Source: an uncultured Flavobacteriaceae bacterium (GTDB taxonomy: Bacteria; Bacteroidota; Bacteroidia; Flavobacteriales; Flavobacteriaceae). From it: a DNA stretch of 64,000 bases. A program made the translations under genes and the position numbers. Where the stretch lies: contig CANKYF010000003.1 in the NCBI GenBank assembly GCA_947487895.1, positions 1 through 64,000 on the forward strand. The letters are read 5' to 3'. The notes below the pieces were generated by a model, which was not told the DNA's origin, did no database searches, and saw nothing but the letters and a program-made list of their open reading frames with translations. Positions 45,750-54,673 of this stretch are shown in pieces (position 1 is the first letter of the stretch; every line of letters begins with the position of its first letter).

Positions 45750-46706
45750 TTAAAAGAATCTAGGTGAACGATCATACCCTTTTTCAAATCCGAATAAATC
45801 TACATCAAACAATATAAACACCTCATGAGATCCTGAATTATAGGTTCCTAAATTAGTTGTTGTATAATCATATGCATATCCTATTCTAAGGTCTTGACTT
45901 ATTCTAAAATTTACTAAAGCACTTAACGCATCTCCTACTCTATATCCTAAACCAGCTTCAATTTTCTCATTAATGAGCATATTTGCTGTAACATCTATTG
46001 CTAAAGGAGCTCCATTTACAGCTCTAGCCATAAAAGCGGGTTTTAATTTTAGATTCCTATTAATATCAAACACATAACCTCCAGTAAAGAAATAGTGAAC
46101 ACTTTCAACTCCAGTGGCTTTTACACCATTTTCATTTTCTAAATGTTTAGTAGATAAGATATTTGGTGCAGATATTCCTAAATAATAATTATCTGTGAAG
46201 AAAAATGCGCCTATTCCCATATTAGGAAATACTCTATTTAAGTTTTCGTTAAAAGCTATATCTCCGCTCGCTGGTCCAGATTGTAATTGCAACCCATTAA
46301 AGTTTGTATCAAACATTCTGAAACCACCTTTAACACCAAAAGATATTTTACTTTCAATTCCAACTGGTAGCACATAGGCAAAATCTGCAAAAATATTATT
46401 CTCAGTAACTATATTACCAATATTATCATTGGTAAATGAAATGCCCATTTCTATTTTGTCATTGATGGGGGTATGCGCAAAGAATGTTCCTGTTTTAGGT
46501 GCTCCTTCAATACCAACCCATTGAGTTCTATATAAACCTCCAAGATTCAAAATACCTTCATCTGCTGTTGCATACGCAGGATTAATTACACTCATGTTAT
46601 ACATATATTGAGTGAATTGCGGATCTTGTTGAGCAACGCTCTGTAACGACATGAATGTCAACATTAACAAAGCAGCTATTTTATGATATGAATTAAAATG
46701 TTTCAT
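45750..46706 (-). CDS. PorP/SprF family type IX secretion protein
   Basis: The 318-residue protein has a signal peptide (LLMLTFMSLQSVAQQ), the PorP/SprF start 'DPQFTQYMYNMSVINPAYA' and 'GLYRTQWVGIEGAPKTGTFF', then a barrel-like body. Its place 29 bp after the type B CTD adhesin gene matches the sprB-sprF pairing of F. johnsoniae, where SprF is needed for SprB to reach the surface. It is therefore the probable dedicated partner of the upstream adhesin. It is distinct from the PorP at the left end of the window. Confidence 0.93.
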   Translation of the reverse strand: MKHFNSYHKIAALLMLTFMSLQSVAQQDPQFTQYMYNMSVINPAYATADEGILNLGGLYRTQWVGIEGAPKTGTFFAHTPINDKIEMGISFTNDNIGNIVTENNIFADFAYVLPVGIESKISFGVKGGFRMFDTNFNGLQLQSGPASGDIAFNENLNRVFPNMGIGAFFFTDNYYLGISAPNILSTKHLENENGVKATGVESVHYFFTGGYVFDINRNLKLKPAFMARAVNGAPLAIDVTANMLINEKIEAGLGYRVGDALSALVNFRISQDLRIGYAYDYTTTNLGTYNSGSHEVFILFDVDLFGFEKGYDRSPRFF

Positions 46707-46735
46707 TGTTTCTTAATTTTACTTGTATCTATAAA

Positions 46736-49700
46736 TTATCTGCTTAAGTATAAGCGTCCTTGTTCTGGTTTATATTCACCGTTGTTAAACTTAAATATGT
46801 AGAAGTAAACCCCAACAGGTAAATCTCCTTTTCCTATCAACCTTGCTTGGTTAGAAGTACCGTCAAATCTTGGCGTATTAGCATTTCCCTTGTAAACTAC
46901 ATTACCGTTTCTATTGAAAATTTCTATTTCAAAATTTGGATATATAATATCCATGTTATCCATTTCATAAGTATCATTTCTTCCATCTCCGTTTGGCGAG
47001 AAGCCGTCTGGCAAGTCTAGTCTTCCACACGCTGTGACATCTGGAGTTACTTCTAATCTTACTGAACTCTCACAACCCGTAGTTACATCATATAAAGCGG
47101 CATAATAAGTGGTATTACTTAAAGTGGTATTTTCAGAGAGTACATTGCCTCCTATTTCGGCATCATACCAAATAATATTATCTTCTGAAATATCATATTC
47201 AAGTATATTGTTAGAAAGAGTATTTAATGTCGGCCCATCGTTAATACAGTATTCAGCATTTACGTCATCTAAAGTTGGTGTAGGCGCATCGTTTACAGTT
47301 GCAGTAATTTGTATGGTTACTGAAGACTCACAACCTCCTCCTATTTGAGCAGCGTAATAATCTTCTCCATCAATTAATGCATCTGAATTATCTGCCACAA
47401 TTGTTCTAGCTGCATCTTCGTACCAAACAACCGTACCAGTAACTGTTATACTAGACATTAAATCTGCTACCGTTGGATTCTCAGATAAACAAAAACTAGG
47501 GTTTGCATCTATAGCAACCACCGGTTGAGTATCTTCAACAATCACTTCTATTTGAGCGGTTGCGTCTGGAGAGCAAGGCGACATTGCTGTTACTGTATAC
47601 GTATATATACCTGCATTATCTGTAGCAGGATCAAAAACGCCTGTTCCACTTGTAAGCATTGGCGACCAAGATCCTAATGCATCTGGTGTACCTCCTAATA
47701 AAGTAAACAAATCTGTTAGACCATCTACTACACAAATAGTAGCTGTATTGTTTTCACCAGCATCTGGCGCTTGCGTAACTGTTACTACAATATCACTACT
47801 TACAGTACCACAAGAATTAGATAAAGTATATATATAAGTTCCTGAAGCATCTACTGCAGGATCAAAAACGCCTGTTCCGCTTGCAAGTGCTGGCATCCAA
47901 GTTCCTCCTGTATCTGGTGTACCTCCTAATTGGGTAAATAAATCTACTGTAGCATTATCACTACATAAACTAAGTGGTGCTCCATCTGTACCTGTACTTA
48001 ATGGCTCTTCAATAGTAATTGTAATAGTTTGACTATCGTCTACACATGGTGCTAAAGCACTAACAGTATATGTAAAACTATAGGTTCCTGCGGTAACTCC
48101 AGTAGCATCAAAATTATTTCCTGTTAAACTTCCTACGCTATCATCATTATTCCAGTTACCTACTGTATCTTGAGTACCGTCTAAAGCGGTAAATAAATCT
48201 ATACTTGTATTTGTATTACAGGCAACCACTGCTGTTGCATTTGGGCCTCCTGCATTTGGCGTTATATTAATTACAACATCTACTTGAGTTCTAGCAGAAG
48301 ACTCACAATTAGTTGAAGCATCTGTTTGCGTAGCATAATAATCCTCGCCATTAGTTAAAGCCGTTGTTATATCTAAAGGAGTACCTCCTGAAGCATCAGC
48401 GTACCATTGAATTGAATTTCCTGTTGCTACTAAATCTGCAATTGTTGCCGCATCACAAAATACTTGACTTGCAGTTGCTGTAGGCGCAACTATATCATTT
48501 ATAATTATTGAAACTGTTACATTTACATCATCACAAGTTCCAATAGCATCAACATCATAGGTGAAATTATATGTGCCTTGAGCTAACCCATCAATTGTCA
48601 CTAAATTTCCTAATAATGCCCCTGAGGTATCATCATCTAACCAAGTTCCTGCTTGATCCTCGCCTTCTAATAAATCAAATAGATTATACGTTTCAGCAGC
48701 AGAAATTTCAGCAATACAGAACTCAACTGGTGTATTTGGTGTTCCTGATTCTGGAGCATCTTCAATAGTAATACTAGCAGTTGTACTATTTATACATCCA
48801 TTAGTATCTGTAACACTATAAGTATAATTATAAGTTTGAATACTTGTAAGTGTATTTAAATCTAAAATATTAGAAATGCTAGTACCATTTGTATCAGTAC
48901 CTGTATACCATTGTCCTCCTGAATCTACAGTACCTGTTAAAAGCGTGAATAAGTCAAATGACGAATTGTTAAGTGCAGAATCGTTTTCGCAATAAACTGC
49001 TGAATTTGCTATTCCTGTATTTGGTAAAGGATTTATAGTAATAGTAACTGTTTCTAAATTATCATCACAGGTACCAATGGCATCTACATCATATGTATAG
49101 TTATAAACACCTGATGTTTCTCCTGATAAATCAACAATATTAGTTGTAGTAGCTCCTGATGTGTCAGTGCCAATATACCAGATTCCTAACTGGTCTTCAT
49201 TTTCTAACAAGTCAAATAAATCAAAATTTGATGGTGCTAAACCTTCACAATACTCAGGAAATGTTGCAATAGGTGTTCCTGAATCTGGGGCTTCAAGTAC
49301 TGTTACTGTTACTGTTGAACTACTGGCACACCCATTGAAATCTATTATAGAATATGTATAATGATAGTCTCCAATGGTTAGTAGCGTTAAATCTACATCA
49401 CTCACATTTAAAGCTCCTGAAGTATTATCATCGGTCCATGTTCCCCCTCCAGACTCACCTGTTAATTGACTAAACAAGTCTAGTGGCGAATTTGGAATCA
49501 AATCATTCTCACAAAATGTTGCTGGAGCTGGTGTACCGGTATTTGGCAATGGATTTATTGTAATACTTACTGTTACCAAGTTATCATCACAAGTACCAAT
49601 AGCATCAACATCATATGTATAATTATAAACACCTGATGTTTCACCCGATAAATCAATAATATTAGTTGTTGTTGCTCCTGATGTATCAACTCCTACATAC

Positions 49701-51430
49701 CAAGTTCCTGTTTGATCTTCGTTTTCTAATAAATCAAATAAATCATAATTTGATGGTGCCAAACCTTCACAATATTCAGGAAACGTTGCTATAGGTGTTC
49801 CTGAATCTGGAGCATCTAATATGGTTATTGTTATGTCTTGAGAATCTGAACAAGCTCCGTTATCTATTGTATATGTAAACACATAAGGGCTTCCAGCTAA
49901 TGTAAACCCTGTAATATCTATTGGGTTTGAAATTGGATTATTCCCTGCATCTGTCCAAGTACCTGAGTTATTATCTTGAGAGCCGTCTAGAGCATTAAAT
50001 AAATCAAAAGGAGAATTTGCTGCTAAATCATTTTCACAAAATTCTTGATTTACAGCATCTCCCGCATTAGGGTCAGCTAAAACAATTACCTGAACCGTTG
50101 TGTTTTCCTCAGGACAAGGGTTTGGTGATAAATTTTGAGAATATGTAAAGTTATAAGTATTAGGTGTAAAACCACTTAAGTCTATTGTAGATGTTACTAC
50201 TGGATCTGTACTTAATGTACCTTGAGTCCATTGACCACCAAGATCATAATTTTCAATTAAAGAAAATAAATCGAAATTAACTGGTAAGTCAGATACACAA
50301 AATGTTGCTGGATTTGCAGCAGATGCTGTTCCCGAAGAAAGATCTTCATACACTTGAATAGTTACTGACGCCTCAGCATCAGGGCATGCTCCAGAGCCCA
50401 CAACTCTATATCTGAAGACATGTAGTCCTATTGGTAATGTTGAAATATTAACAGTTCCTCTAAATCCGTTTGTGGTTGTTAAAGGTCCTGTCCATACTCC
50501 TGTATTATCAGGTATACCACCTAACCGATCAAATAGATCAAAGTCTGCAGGTGGCAAATTATCTTCACAATAATCTAGATTTGTTGAAAGACCTGCATTT
50601 GCAGGGTCTTCTATATTGACTGTTACCGCTATGGCATTACTCAAACAAATAAGATCGTTAATTTGAATATAATACGTATTTCCATCGATTAATGGAGTTG
50701 TTGATAGCAACGCTGGTGGAATAGGGTCTCCCATAGCGTTAACACTTGAATACCATGAAAAATTTGCAGAAGTTGTTCCAGGATCTAAGTTACCAATTAA
50801 TGGGTTTGTATCTGAACAAAACTCTTGTAACGGATCTGGTGTAGGATCGGTTGGCGAACTTGCAACTATAATTCGGTCGCTTTCAATTTGACTTCTACAT
50901 CCACTATTATCTACAAAAATTACATAAACATTGAACAATCCAGATAAAAGATCTGTAGGATCTGCTAGATTGGTTAGATCAAAATCATAATATACTTCCA
51001 CTGACCCTCCAGAAGGAATATTTGCCTGAAGTACATCATCTATATATGTTTGCATTGTTGCGTTATCATTACTGCAGTAAATTGCATCTAATTTCTGTCC
51101 CGTAGGATCTACTTCAAAACCTACTACAATAGATTCTCTTGTACCACAAGTTCCAGTAATATCATCAGCATAATAAGTGCCAGGTAAAACCAAATCATTC
51201 ATATTAAATTGTGTTCCACCTGTTGCTTGATCATACCAAGCTATCCCATTACCTTCATCTACTGCAAAGGCATTTAAATCTGAAAATGTAAAGCCAGAAG
51301 CATCACAAATTGGTGCTGGGTTTGAGTTAGGTATTGTAGGACATTGGGCTGTGAGCACTAATGGTACCCATAATAGCCATAAAAGAAATATATGTCTTAA
51401 TACATTTCTTTGTAATAATCTTGTTTCCAT
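46736..51430 (-). CDS. SprB-like giant surface protein with type B (gliding motility-associated) C-terminal domain
   Basis: From ATG 51430 (METRLLQRNVLRHIFLLWLLWVPLVLTAQ, signal peptide) the protein is 1,564 residues. It consists of many Ig-like modules of about 80-90 residues, each with the theme 'FC..(D/N)....(F/L)DLF..L.G..D..GTW'. The C-terminus 'FSPNGDGRNDTYEMDNMDI' to 'YKPEQGRLYLSR' is the gliding motility-associated (type B) sorting domain. It is probably a T9SS-exported adhesin handled by the PorP encoded next. Two blocks near 49.02-49.29 and 49.54-49.81 kb are near-identical, reflecting internal duplication. The track start at 51466 would add 12 residues before the signal peptide. 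Confidence 0.88.
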   Translation of the reverse strand: METRLLQRNVLRHIFLLWLLWVPLVLTAQCPTIPNSNPAPICDASGFTFSDLNAFAVDEGNGIAWYDQATGGTQFNMNDLVLPGTYYADDITGTCGTRESIVVGFEVDPTGQKLDAIYCSNDNATMQTYIDDVLQANIPSGGSVEVYYDFDLTNLADPTDLLSGLFNVYVIFVDNSGCRSQIESDRIIVASSPTDPTPDPLQEFCSDTNPLIGNLDPGTTSANFSWYSSVNAMGDPIPPALLSTTPLIDGNTYYIQINDLICLSNAIAVTVNIEDPANAGLSTNLDYCEDNLPPADFDLFDRLGGIPDNTGVWTGPLTTTNGFRGTVNISTLPIGLHVFRYRVVGSGACPDAEASVTIQVYEDLSSGTASAANPATFCVSDLPVNFDLFSLIENYDLGGQWTQGTLSTDPVVTSTIDLSGFTPNTYNFTYSQNLSPNPCPEENTTVQVIVLADPNAGDAVNQEFCENDLAANSPFDLFNALDGSQDNNSGTWTDAGNNPISNPIDITGFTLAGSPYVFTYTIDNGACSDSQDITITILDAPDSGTPIATFPEYCEGLAPSNYDLFDLLENEDQTGTWYVGVDTSGATTTNIIDLSGETSGVYNYTYDVDAIGTCDDNLVTVSITINPLPNTGTPAPATFCENDLIPNSPLDLFSQLTGESGGGTWTDDNTSGALNVSDVDLTLLTIGDYHYTYSIIDFNGCASSSTVTVTVLEAPDSGTPIATFPEYCEGLAPSNFDLFDLLENEDQLGIWYIGTDTSGATTTNIVDLSGETSGVYNYTYDVDAIGTCDDNLETVTITINPLPNTGIANSAVYCENDSALNNSSFDLFTLLTGTVDSGGQWYTGTDTNGTSISNILDLNTLTSIQTYNYTYSVTDTNGCINSTTASITIEDAPESGTPNTPVEFCIAEISAAETYNLFDLLEGEDQAGTWLDDDTSGALLGNLVTIDGLAQGTYNFTYDVDAIGTCDDVNVTVSIIINDIVAPTATASQVFCDAATIADLVATGNSIQWYADASGGTPLDITTALTNGEDYYATQTDASTNCESSARTQVDVVINITPNAGGPNATAVVACNTNTSIDLFTALDGTQDTVGNWNNDDSVGSLTGNNFDATGVTAGTYSFTYTVSALAPCVDDSQTITITIEEPLSTGTDGAPLSLCSDNATVDLFTQLGGTPDTGGTWMPALASGTGVFDPAVDASGTYIYTLSNSCGTVSSDIVVTVTQAPDAGENNTATICVVDGLTDLFTLLGGTPDALGSWSPMLTSGTGVFDPATDNAGIYTYTVTAMSPCSPDATAQIEVIVEDTQPVVAIDANPSFCLSENPTVADLMSSITVTGTVVWYEDAARTIVADNSDALIDGEDYYAAQIGGGCESSVTIQITATVNDAPTPTLDDVNAEYCINDGPTLNTLSNNILEYDISEDNIIWYDAEIGGNVLSENTTLSNTTYYAALYDVTTGCESSVRLEVTPDVTACGRLDLPDGFSPNGDGRNDTYEMDNMDIIYPNFEIEIFNRNGNVVYKGNANTPRFDGTSNQARLIGKGDLPVGVYFYIFKFNNGEYKPEQGRLYLSR

Positions 51431-51540
51431 ACCTGAAAATTTAGTTATGTTAATAATAGCTATCATTATAAAAATTTAGTCTATATATTACTTCAACTAA
51501 TACCTCTATTAAGGATTAGTAGTTTTTATAATTTTTTGCA

Positions 51541-51628
51541 ATTTAACGATAATTTTTGATTTTCATCGATAAAAGTTAAAAAAAATAACTTTTCAACGAT
51601 TTAATTTGTCTTTTAATCGATATTTTTG
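51541..51628. promoter_or_regulatory. Cluster of CGAT-centred motifs upstream of the adhesin operon
   Basis: CGAT occurs at 51547, 51567, 51597 and 51618 in contexts TTTAACGAT, TTTCATCGAT, TTTCAACGAT and TTTAATCGAT. Spacings are 20, 30 and 21 bp. The motif resembles the 21-bp-spaced pair upstream of the Calx-beta gene, suggesting a shared regulator. Confidence 0.4.
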
Positions 51629-51643
51629 TATCTAAAGACTAAA

Positions 51644-51675
51644 CTTCTAATAATAAGTCTATTAGAAGCTTTTTT
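51644..51675 (+). terminator. Orphan plus-strand hairpin with T tract
   Basis: CTTCTAATA / TATTAGAAG (loop ATAAGTC) is followed by CTTTTTT. No plus-strand gene precedes it; a TATTTTTG -7-like box lies at 51621-51628. It could end a tiny transcript or be an attenuator or a remnant. Confidence 0.35.
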
Positions 51676-51699
51676 AAAAAATAACAGGTACGAAAAGTA

Positions 51700-51727
51700 A
51701 AAGCCTTTCCAAAATTGGAAAGGCTTT
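51700..51727 (-). terminator. Terminator of the actABCDEF-ctaCD operon
   Basis: Stem AAAGCCTTTCCAA / TTGGAAAGGCTTT. On the minus strand it is followed by TTTTACTTTTCG. It lies 26 bp past the ctaD stop. The core GCCTTTCC..AATTGGAAAGGC is shared with the terminator at 43.8 kb. Confidence 0.88.
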
Positions 51728-51752
51728 AAAATATTTATGAAATTTGTATTTC

Positions 51753-53543
51753 TTAATGTTGAAGTTCCTCTTCTCCTTCTTTTAAAGGGATATTTTGAGG
51801 TATGAAATCTACATCATGTCCAGGCTTACTATAATCATAAGACCAACGGTGTACATGAGGAATTTCTCCTGGCCAGTTACCGTGCATATGTTCCACTGGA
51901 GTAGTCCATTCTAAAGTTGTAGAACGCCAAGGGTTTTGTACTGTTTTCTTTCCGTAGTACATACTAGAAAAGAAGTTATATAAATATACTATCTGCACAA
52001 CACCTCCAATTAAGGCAAATATGGTAATAATAACATTCACATTTGATACATCATCAAATAATGGGAAATTACTGTTTGTATAATATCTACGCGGTAAACC
52101 TGCCATACCAATAAAGTGCATTGGGAAGAAAACACCATAAGCACAAACAGCTGTTATCCAGAAATGAATATATCCTAAATTCTTATTAAGCATTCTTCCA
52201 TACATTTTAGGATACCAATGGTAAATACCGGCAAACATTCCATAAAGTGCAGAAATACCCATTACTAAGTGGAAGTGAGCAACCACAAAATAGGTGTCAT
52301 GAACATTAATATCTAAAGCACTATCTCCTAAAATAATTCCTGTTAGACCACCTGTAATGAATGTAGATACAAAACCAATAGAGAATAACATTGCAGGATT
52401 CATTTGCAGGTTACCCTTCCAAATGGTGGTTATCCAGTTAAATGCTTTTACTGCAGATGGTATTGCAATTAATAAAGTTGTAAATGTAAATACAGACCCT
52501 AAGAATGGATTCATTCCTGAAATAAACATATGGTGACCCCATACAATAGTTGAAAGGAATGCAATAGCTAAAATTGAAGCAATCATTGCACGGTAACCAA
52601 ATATTGGTTTACGTGAATTGGTTGCCATAATCTCAGATACTAATCCCATTGCCGGAAGTATTACGATATATACTTCAGGGTGTCCTAAGAACCAGAATAA
52701 ATGTTCAAATAATACAGGTGACCCTCCTTGATAGTGTAAAACTTCCCCTTGAATGAAAATATCTGATAAGAAGAATGATGTTCCAAAACTTCTATCCATT
52801 ATTAATAATAATGCTGCAGATAATAATACAGGGAATGAAATCACACCAATAACTGCAGTAATAAAGAACGCCCAAATAGTTAAAGGTAATCTTGTCATAG
52901 ACATACCTTTTGTTCTTAGGTTTATTACTGTTACTATATAGTTTAATGATCCTAATAAAGAGGAAGCAATAAAGATTGCCATTGATACTAACCATAATGT
53001 CATACCTGCTCCAGACCCTCCTTGTGCCATTGGCAATGCAGAAAGTGGTGGATAGATAGTCCAACCAGCTGCTGCAGGACCTGCTTCAACAAATAATGAA
53101 ATCACCATTATTACACTAGATAAGAAGAATAACCAATATGATACCATGTTTAAGAATCCAGATGCCATATCTCTAGCACCAATCTGTAATGGAATTAAAA
53201 GGTTACTAAACGTACCACTTAAACCAGCCGTCAATACAAAAAATACCATTATAGTACCGTGTATAGTAACTAAAGCTAAATAGATGTCTGCATCCATAAC
53301 ACCATCTGGAGCCCATTTACCTAAAAGTGCTTCAAATAACACATTTGGCTCTTCTGGCCATGCAATTTGCATACGGAATAATAATGACATCATTACTCCA
53401 ATAACTCCCATAATGGTACCTGTAACTAAGTACTGCTTAGCGATCATTTTATGATCTTGACTAAAAATATATTTAGTTACAAATGTTTCTTTATGATGAT
53501 GTCCGTGATCGTCGTGTTCGTGAGTATCTGCGTGTGCTGACAT
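51753..53543 (-). CDS. ctaD: Cytochrome c oxidase subunit I (aa3 type)
   Basis: The 596-residue catalytic subunit holds haem a and the haem a3-CuB centre and pumps protons. Motifs visible: 'FWFLGHPEVYIVILPAMG' (CuB His and cross-linked Tyr, plus the D-channel glutamate of A1-type oxidases), 'WGHHMFISGMNP' (two CuB His) and 'HDTYFVVAHFHLVMG' (haem a3 and haem a His). The N-terminus is His-rich ('ADTHEHDDHGHHHKET') and the C-terminal tail acidic. It is the last gene of the alternative complex III-oxidase operon, followed by a terminator. Haem and copper supply genes are in the 12-18 kb cluster. Confidence 0.96.
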   Translation of the reverse strand: MSAHADTHEHDDHGHHHKETFVTKYIFSQDHKMIAKQYLVTGTIMGVIGVMMSLLFRMQIAWPEEPNVLFEALLGKWAPDGVMDADIYLALVTIHGTIMVFFVLTAGLSGTFSNLLIPLQIGARDMASGFLNMVSYWLFFLSSVIMVISLFVEAGPAAAGWTIYPPLSALPMAQGGSGAGMTLWLVSMAIFIASSLLGSLNYIVTVINLRTKGMSMTRLPLTIWAFFITAVIGVISFPVLLSAALLLIMDRSFGTSFFLSDIFIQGEVLHYQGGSPVLFEHLFWFLGHPEVYIVILPAMGLVSEIMATNSRKPIFGYRAMIASILAIAFLSTIVWGHHMFISGMNPFLGSVFTFTTLLIAIPSAVKAFNWITTIWKGNLQMNPAMLFSIGFVSTFITGGLTGIILGDSALDINVHDTYFVVAHFHLVMGISALYGMFAGIYHWYPKMYGRMLNKNLGYIHFWITAVCAYGVFFPMHFIGMAGLPRRYYTNSNFPLFDDVSNVNVIITIFALIGGVVQIVYLYNFFSSMYYGKKTVQNPWRSTTLEWTTPVEHMHGNWPGEIPHVHRWSYDYSKPGHDVDFIPQNIPLKEGEEELQH

Positions 53544-53570
53544 AATCTTATATCGTTTTTCTTTTTATTA

Positions 53571-54644
53571 TTAGTTAATTAGAGAGTTTTTGAATTCTTT
53601 TTGCTCTTTTATCCAAGCATTGTATTCTTCTTCAGTTTCTACAACAATTTTCATTTGCATGTTGTAGTGAGACTTACCACAAATTTTATTACAAATTAAT
53701 AAGTAATCAAATTCATAACGCTCTAATGCCTCTTCTCCTTTGGCAATCAATTTTTTACTTTTTTCTACTCTAATTTCATTAATATTTTTAACCTTCTCTT
53801 GCATTTCAAGAGTAGCACGCATTTCTTCTGTAGTTTTTGTTGGTGTAAAACCAAACTGCGTAATCATACCTGGCACACAGTTCATTTGAGCTCTAAAGTG
53901 AGGCATATAAGCAGAGTGTAATACATCTTGCGAACGCATTTTAAATAATACTGGTCTCCCTTTTGGTAAGTGTAACTCAGTAGTTATGATATCATCTTGC
54001 GCATTAGGATCAGATTCATCTAAACCTAAAATATTTGCTCTATCAATATCAATTAAACGAACATTAGCTTTTCCTAATGCATTATCTGCTCCAGCATAAC
54101 GTGCTTTCCAGTTAAACTGTTGTGCGTACAATTCAACAACTATAGGATCATCACTTTCATCAACACCCATTATGTTAATCCAAGTGTTTAATCCGTAGAT
54201 AATTAAACCTGCTAATACAATTACAGGAATGATTGTCCAGATAGCTTCTAATTTATTATTATCAGCAAAAAACAATGCTTTCTTTCCTTTTTCGCCTTTA
54301 TATTTAAATGCGAAATAGTGTAATAAAAATTGCGTTATTGTTTGTACAAAAAAGATAATAACCATTGAAATAACCATTAAGTTATCAACGATTGGCCCAT
54401 GTTCAGAAGCTGAATTAGACATTAGCGGTAAATCACCCCATTTTACACAGCATACAATGGTTATGATATAAATGAACGCTAAAAAGCCCATCATTAAATA
54501 CCCGTTTAAGGTATTATCTTTATCTGTAGCTACGCCTGGTATATCATTTCCGTTTTTTGCTTGTGCTAAATCGAATATCTTAACCATTTGCCAAATGGCA
54601 ATTAAAATAAATACTAAAACTATAATTGTTAATAAAGCAGTCAT
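53571..54644 (-). CDS. ctaC: Cytochrome c oxidase subunit II with extra N-terminal helices
   Basis: The 357-residue protein has four hydrophobic helices (about 2-22, 48-70, 92-115, 135-155) instead of the usual two, then a periplasmic cupredoxin domain. The CuA ligands are present in 'LICNKICGKSHYNMQM' (C-x3-C-x3-H-x2-M), and 'SQDVLHSAYMPHFRAQMNCVPG' supplies the upstream His. It accepts electrons from a c-type haem domain of the complex III encoded upstream. No cytochrome c domain is fused here. It sits between actF and ctaD in one operon. The added N-terminal helices may serve docking to the complex III, which is inference. Confidence 0.95.
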   Translation of the reverse strand: MTALLTIIVLVFILIAIWQMVKIFDLAQAKNGNDIPGVATDKDNTLNGYLMMGFLAFIYIITIVCCVKWGDLPLMSNSASEHGPIVDNLMVISMVIIFFVQTITQFLLHYFAFKYKGEKGKKALFFADNNKLEAIWTIIPVIVLAGLIIYGLNTWINIMGVDESDDPIVVELYAQQFNWKARYAGADNALGKANVRLIDIDRANILGLDESDPNAQDDIITTELHLPKGRPVLFKMRSQDVLHSAYMPHFRAQMNCVPGMITQFGFTPTKTTEEMRATLEMQEKVKNINEIRVEKSKKLIAKGEEALERYEFDYLLICNKICGKSHYNMQMKIVVETEEEYNAWIKEQKEFKNSLIN

Positions 54645-54673
54645 TTGTATGTTCGTCTTTATTTATTCTTTAA

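Larger units (their letters stand above)
51431..51752. other. 322-bp gap between the adhesin gene and ctaD
   Basis: This AT-rich gap holds no gene I can support. From right to left it contains the ctaD terminator (51.70-51.73 kb), a second hairpin with a plus-strand T tract (51.64-51.68 kb), four CGAT-centred motifs (51.55-51.62 kb), and about 115 bp of very AT-rich leader before the adhesin start. Confidence 0.7.
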
